Source of the DNA: an uncultured Bacillota bacterium
Lineage (GTDB): Bacteria; Bacillota_I; Bacilli_A; RFN20; CAG-449
Direction of reading: 5' to 3'
Length of the DNA stretch: 23,706 bases
NCBI GenBank assembly: GCA_902493275.1
Contig: CABUOQ010000029.1
Coordinates: forward strand, 1-23,706
Shown here in pieces: positions 23,576 through 23,706 of the stretch. Each line of letters opens with the position of its first letter. Positions within the stretch are counted from its first letter, which is position 1. The position numbers and the translations under genes were made by a program. Below the pieces are notes generated by a model that saw only the letters and a program-made list of their open reading frames with translations, was not told the DNA's origin and did not search any database.

Positions 23576-23706
23576 TAAAAGCAATAGAAAATCTTTAACT
23601 AATAAGAACTAATAATCAAATAACTATTTAATGTTACATGAAAAAGTAAATGCAACAATAAAAACAAATATTTAAATTTAAGTAATTCCAAAAATGATAA
23701 AATAGA

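Noticed and set aside
1..23706. CRISPR array, rRNA or ordinary tRNA genes
   Set aside because: No regularly spaced repeats, no rRNA sequence and no cloverleaf other than the tRNA-like part of tmRNA were seen.

Overview
The window is about 23.7 kb of very AT-rich bacterial DNA, almost all of it coding on the minus strand. Gene content and order match the conserved low-GC Gram-positive block cysS - rlmB - sigH - rpmG - secE - nusG - rplK - rplA - rplJ - rplL - ybxB-type methyltransferase - rpoB - rpoC. TGA is used as a stop codon (for example at the end of the HAD phosphatase gene), so this is not a UGA-Trp mycoplasma. RpoB has Asn where rifampicin-sensitive bacteria have His526, as in Mollicutes. 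Together these suggest an uncultured Bacilli lineage near Erysipelotrichia or Mollicutes; the exact placement is inference.

Layout from left to right. 1-700: a small protein with a sigma region 4-like helix-turn-helix, then the rpoC terminator. 700-8230: rpoC, with an acidic C-terminal tail, and rpoB. 8235-11109: a YbxB/RsmC-like methyltransferase and the ribosomal stalk genes rplL, rplJ, rplA and rplK, with an L10 leader, a probable L1-type leader and an attenuator hairpin. 11347-12159: a YihY/BrkB membrane protein, the only protein gene on the plus strand. It meets nusG tail to tail, with a terminator inside its last codons. 12156-13160: nusG, secE and rpmG behind a good sigma-A promoter. 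13286-14765: an unrecognised lipoprotein and a divergent SigH-type sigma factor. 14771-19290: rlmB, an MgtC-family protein, cysS, the manganese exporter mntP and a CaCA-type cation exchanger. A yybP-ykoY manganese riboswitch precedes the exchanger, and its P1 helix competes with a terminator. 19493-21256: rdgB, a HAD phosphatase and a small membrane protein, in overlapping order.

The right end (21334-23706) looks like an accessory island. The tmRNA gene ssrA is on the plus strand with promoter and terminator. Directly beyond its 3' end lies a decayed tyrosine recombinase, of which only the C-terminal catalytic part remains. Next comes a two-gene operon, a DUF4279-like protein followed by a YjbR-EVE fusion. 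The 3' ends of ssrA genes are common integration sites, so this is probably the scar of an integrative element carrying cargo. The YjbR-EVE protein joins a DNA-binding-like fold to a domain often linked to recognition of modified bases. It is the best candidate for an uncharacterised system here, though its function cannot be read from the sequence.

The core region couples transcription (RpoB, RpoC, SigH, NusG), translation (L11, L1, L10, L7/L12, L33, CysRS, RlmB) and secretion (SecE). The mntP-exchanger pair forms a separate divalent-metal homeostasis unit.
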